The position numbers and the translations under genes are program-made. Source: Sipunculus nudus (lineage: Eukaryota; Annelida; Sipuncula; Golfingiida; Sipunculidae). From it: 64,000 nt of DNA. Of this stretch, positions 59,665 to 64,000 are shown piece by piece. The stretch covers positions 70,051,676-70,115,675 of the forward strand of contig CM049316.1 of NCBI GenBank assembly GCA_026874595.1, read 5' to 3'. How positions within the stretch are numbered: position 1 is the first letter of the stretch; the number at the start of each line of letters is the position of its first letter. The notes under the pieces are model-generated. The model had not been told where the DNA came from. It was given only the letters and a program-made list of their open reading frames with translations, and made no database searches.

Positions 59665-61220
59665 GATCAATAATATATTTATATATATAGTCGTAGTGGT
59701 GTGAGGAATAAATGATTACATCAAGACTGGTCATTGTCTTACATAATCGATTAAATCGGTTACATCTTTGTGTAATCGCACAAACGACAATGTAATCACA
59801 TGTAAAGACGTCATATTAACAAGAACCTGTACTCAGAGCCACAGAAAAGTTTCTTGACTGGCCCAGTCGATGCAATGGTCAAGACTTAACTCTTCCCACC
59901 AACAGAACCATCAAACCTGCTCATACTGTGTCGCAACGCTTAGAACAGGTTCTGTCACCTGGCAGAAAATGATATGATTAAATTATGACTCTTTGGCCGA
60001 CTATTTATTGATAAAAACTGGCATTGAGTTACATCTATCGGTACATGGAATCACGTTTTTATTTTAGGCATTTTTAGTAGCAAACGTAAACACTAAAGCC
60101 CCTTCAGGGCTAAAATATATCAGCAACTAGCCTGTTACCTGGACCTCTAAGCGTGAACATAAACATGTGTTTTTTCATATGTGATCGTTTTAAAATTGGC
60201 TCTCGTCTCCCATTGTTATACCATACACCCCGGAGCACCACTCACGATGTGTGTGATTACTACATTATCATCTTTTATCGAGTCCTGAATATTGATTAAC
60301 ATCGGCATATTTCGCGGAATATAGAAGGTCCATAAATAAAGGATTTACAATCAATCATCGATCGTTAATTTCTTTCACTCATCAAACATAATTTTACAAC
60401 CGATTCCTACTACTAATAAATCATTAGGATTTTTGTGGTAAGGACCATGGACCGGGGTCTTGGTCAGGGTGGGGAAAGGTCCAAGTGGAACGGGAGTAGA
60501 AAAGTTATCTGTTACAAATCCAGCCTCCAAACCGTGACATTGTGACGTCTGATTCATAATGTGTTTAGCAAACTTTCCGATGAATAGGACTTAAATTAGA
60601 ATCCAATGATATTATCATTTTAACGATTGCAGGAGTAAACGATCTCCCTGAAACGGTAAACAATTGTGTTTCTTTCGGCAAGGAAGTTTAATTTTCCGAC
60701 CTCGCTTAAGCTATTTATCTGGGGACGCCAACATGGCTTGGCTTGCACTCTCTAGTGATACTGAAAATGAAACTTGAAATATAACAAGGGCATGTTCTAC
60801 CGTGCGTTCTGAATACGATTAATCTGTGAACAGAGCTAGAGGTAATTCCAAAGTAATAAGTTTTGTAAAAAATATCAATGAAATCCCCTCTCTTCTATTG
60901 AGAACAGAATTATTTTTTAGCAGTGGCAGCCTGGTTGGTCCGTGTCTTGACTATACCAGACGTCAAATCTGTACATTCCTGTTTGTGCAAACGGAAGTTG
61001 CCTTCTAAGGAGCTTTCCTTTACTGTTTTTTACTGATAATAACATTTGTGAATATATAATTTACGGTAAAAACTGGCGAGACTTAAGTGCACTAAAGCTG
61101 TGCCTTAAATGTGGCACGGTTTTCTGTCCTTTTTATTATATGTAAAATATACATTGCTTTTCATGCAAGATGTGACCAATTAGCGGTAAGCCGACGGATG
61201 AATTGTTTTAGGTCATATGG
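59665..61220. other. No gene seen
   Basis: About 1.5 kb without supportable ORF, exon or repeat. Short ORFs up to 60 codons only. Confidence 0.5.
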
Positions 61221-61228
61221 CTTATTTG

Positions 61229-61868
61229 TAGGGCTGGGTGTCGCCTTCATATTTCGTAATGCAATATATTGCTATTAATTTTATTATCATTATTTTCATT
61301 ATAATTTTATTATATTAAATATATAAGACGATAAAGTTTATGCAGTCCAGTTTATACACGAAATATGACAATAGCACTTGCTTAGTAAAGTACTTATTTG
61401 TTGCTGACTTAAAATCAATGTAGGTTCTTTAGGTCTTACATTTGTTAATAACTTGCCGGTACTTAACATTTGATCTTTATGCAGGTAGAATTAGATGTGT
61501 GAAGAGAATATTACTGAACGACTGATAATTATGACCCTGTTTAGCACTTCTTTCTTTTTGTTATATTGTGATATTCTCGTATACCAATAAGTCATCGAGC
61601 AGACATGCGTATTTCCTTGCACAGACCTTTGATCTATGCTTTTTCAGACCTACTTAAACATAGACTCGGTATAGCGGCTTTCACTAATCCCAATCATGAA
61701 GATGTCTTAATTTGTAACAGAAACATAATTTGTTACAAAAAAATCAGTTTAATGCACGTTTAACAAAATATTGTAAAATATTGAAATTTGAAAACTGTAT
61801 CGCGATACGCAATATGCGAATCACCATATCAAGATATACCGATATATCTATAATATCCCGCAGCCCTA
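61229..61868. mobile_element. hAT-type non-autonomous element
   Basis: Ends are TAGGGCTGGGTGTCG and ATCCCGCAGCCCTA. Flanks CTTATTTG (61221-61228) and CTTATAAG (61869-61876) agree at six of eight positions. It is homologous to 42465-43159, including the CGATATATC-type repeats near the right end. The end sequence is shared with the insertion at 18511-19358. Confidence 0.75.
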
Positions 61869-61876
61869 CTTATAAG

Positions 61877-63742
61877 CACCTCTAGGATCAAAAGCCAGTA
61901 AATACAGTAATATTGTCCGTTGATTAACTTGTTTTGCTGTATTTTATCAGTTGTAGGGTCACATGTGATAATACTGACAGCAATAAAAATTGTTTTACCC
62001 TAATTTTAGCTCACTTGCTAGGTACAGCATGGCGTAGCGTCATATTGACCCTCTGGCATTACGACCAGATTACTGGCACCAGAGTGTCATGACATCTACG
62101 TCTGAGGATCGCATTATAAGGCCTTATGAAGATGCAAATATTTTCGTCATTTCTAACAAAGCTTCATGGGCTACAGGTACACTGTCAATCAACATAAACC
62201 AGACCATTCGATAGCATTTTTTGTGTACTTTCTAATAATACCAAACATGAGCGAGAAAAATTCCTGTTTAACCCAGTACATTGGTAAACCCCTCAGCATG
62301 TTTGTTGAATTTATGACCGCATGAACACAAGTATGACTCGCACGGGTTACAGGACGCAGGCAGCTTGCAGGCGATACAGGAAATGACCTGTGTCCATGTC
62401 CATGGAGACGATGTTTCAGTTTTGGTTGCGAGCTCACATATATACTTCTGTGTTTATTCACCATTCCAAGCATAATATTGATATTATGGGCCGTTTTCCA
62501 CAATATGAATGTAACCAGATGCAAGACCACTGCGAAACATTCCTCCATATTACTAGTATCACGACTCGAGTAGGCTTACCAGCCCAATTATCCGATTGCC
62601 TACTGGGTCGGGTTGTCACGGCTAAGCATGGCGGCGCCCGTCCGTCGTCCGACGTCCGTAGTCTGTCCCTTAGCAGATTTTGTCAGTTACTTCTGGCCGA
62701 CCCATTGCTACCATGTGAACATGATTGGCGAAGGGTGCGGTATAACAAATCTTTTGGCATCAACTGCATATTTGCGTTTTGATAGGTATATTTTATTTGG
62801 TCTTGACAATCTAAAATTCTACTTTAGCAGCGTTCAGGTTTGTTATGCAGATCAGTATGAAAAAAAATGGTTGACTATTCCATGGTAAAATAAAAGTATT
62901 AAAGTCAAAGCTATGTCCCGTTAGAAATATACAAATTCTAGCATTTTCGTGTTTTGTCAAATGCAACTTAACCACAGACTAGCCGGGATTTTGTTAACAT
63001 GTTTTCAACTTATACATACTTAATTTTTTCAGATGCTTCAGAGGTAGGACGGTTTAGGAAATCAATTTACGACACCTCGTTACATTCTACCAACCGCAAC
63101 AAAATACAGACTAGTTTGGGGTGCTACGTAGGCAATTAATTAGAGGAAGCAAACACAATTGTAGAAACAACTTCACGAAACCACATGTCACGAAATCGGT
63201 TTTTTGATCATGTCAAGGAACCGCTCACATACATATAAATAGTCACCCTTGACAGTTCCTAATGGGCCGTTGCTGCCTTCAATATACTAAAGGCATAGTC
63301 CGCTAGAAGGGTAGAATTGACGCATCCGCAGCGTCATTTCAAAAAGAGACGTCCATCGAGTTATACGATTACAATAGCAGGAGTTTTCGATTACCATCGC
63401 GAATTGTTTCCGAATAATGTACATTTTTGGTCTTGAAGTATCTTGGACGATGATAAGTATGTCCTAAGGGGGTCATTTTTCTTACCCTTCCAAAACAATT
63501 TGACATTATATAGCGAAGGGTCTATCACAACGCCATCTATCATACACAGGTCAAGGTAGCATGGTCCCCCTTTGTCAACCATTAGTGTATTTTATAGAAT
63601 CAAGGTCCCTGGTAGGCTGTTGATACCTTTAATATTCTAAAAACATGAAGATAATGATTGAAGTCACTTAATTAAGTAAAAAGCATCCAAAGAATTGATT
63701 GACATAAAAAAATCTATATTTATTATTATTAATACTAGAATA
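61877..63742. other. Intergenic; no gene supported
   Basis: ORFs at 62189-62548 (minus), 62390-62782 and 62613-62888 (plus) overlap each other and lack motifs. A GC-rich patch at 62590-62710 has CCGTCCGTCGTCCGACGTCCG-like sequence. No exon structure is convincing. Confidence 0.45.
63719..63724 (-). terminator. Poly(A) signal AATAAA on the minus strand
   Basis: Plus-strand TTTATT immediately downstream of the possible terminal exon. The region is rich in AAT repeats, so chance occurrence is likely enough. Confidence 0.35.
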
Positions 63743-63952
63743 TTACCGTCCACTCGTTAGGGGACACGTCCAGGCAACTTTGCCGAGTTCGTCCGGGACG
63801 AGCTTTCCATCAGCCAAGTTCAGCCAATGGTTACATTGGCGGCGTTGCGATAGACCCTTCGTCAACCTGCTCCTAATGATGTCAAATTCCTCTGGATATA
63901 TGGGGAATATGGACAGTGCCGCTCCTCTGGCCTCAGCACACCTGGCTTCGTT
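63743..63952 (-). CDS. Possible terminal coding exon of an unrecognised gene
   Basis: On the minus strand a 72-codon open frame runs from just after an in-frame TGA at 63962-63964 to TAA at 63743-63745. GC content is clearly higher than around it. It has no early ATG, so it would be an exon; an acceptor-like AG at 63953-63954 would start it at 63952. The frame includes IFPIYPEEFDIIRSRL and CNHWLNLADGKLVPDELGKV, with ordinary protein composition. AATAAA on the minus strand at 63719-63724 lies 19 bases after the stop. The family is not recognised; the polypyrimidine tract is poor. Confidence 0.4.
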   Translation of the reverse strand, partial: NEARCAEARGAALSIFPIYPEEFDIIRSRLTKGLSQRRQCNHWLNLADGKLVPDELGKVAWTCPLTSGR

Positions 63953-64000
63953 CTCGACAATTCAATACAAACAAATTAACACTTCTTATGCATGCCCACA

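Overview
The window looks like nuclear DNA of a bivalve mollusc or a close relative. It is AT-rich, has long gene-free stretches, very long homopolymer and microsatellite tracts, a decayed Ty3/gypsy element resembling the bivalve Steamer group, tRNA-derived SINEs, and several copies of a long interspersed repeat that opens with TAGCTCAGCTGA and closes with GACCCATGGGTCCCTTGTT. I recall similar termini from other molluscan genomes. Nothing bacterial, phage or CRISPR-like is present. The species cannot be named from sequence alone. Host genes are few: the last two coding exons of an unrecognised gene (13701-14611), a C2H2 zinc-finger ORF with 15 fingers and five decayed fingers upstream (39852-41639), a pair of paralogous intronless ORFs in opposite arms of an inverted repeat (19710-20030 minus, 22900-23337 plus), a possible TATA promoter with a 5' exon (29728-30222), and a possible terminal exon at the right edge (63743-63952, minus). 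Layout. 1-5920: repeats. They include a long repeat copy (384-2380), a tandem duplication of its 3' end, a 622-bp TIR element (2410-3031) sitting in one of the two tandem units, and two arrays of about 144-bp monomers that carry AGGTCA half-sites. 5919-11320: another long repeat split by a complete but defective LTR retrotransposon (6946-11256) with 175-bp LTRs, an ATAAA target duplication, a tRNA-Leu-type primer site and a polypurine tract. 11889-13541: a further long repeat copy, followed by the two-exon gene end. 18289-23931: an inverted repeat whose left arm holds a hAT-type insertion that is absent from the right arm; a third, decayed paralogue lies in the spacer. 25458-29443: the longest copy of the interspersed repeat. 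29728-30222: candidate promoter and first exon. 30656-36370: MITEs, a decayed LINE reverse-transcriptase tail and almost 1.1 kb of ACT and ATT microsatellite. 37167-38460: SINEs. 39852-42320: the zinc-finger locus. 42465-64000: hAT relics, MITEs, a roughly 3-kb long-TIR element (50408-53439), a solo LTR (53814-54591), a GAGTCC-rich hAT-like element (59162-59656) and stretches where I see nothing. Most of the window is therefore layered transposable-element history rather than cooperating genes. The strongest evidence is internal: two insertions can be checked against empty sites preserved in duplicated copies inside the same window.
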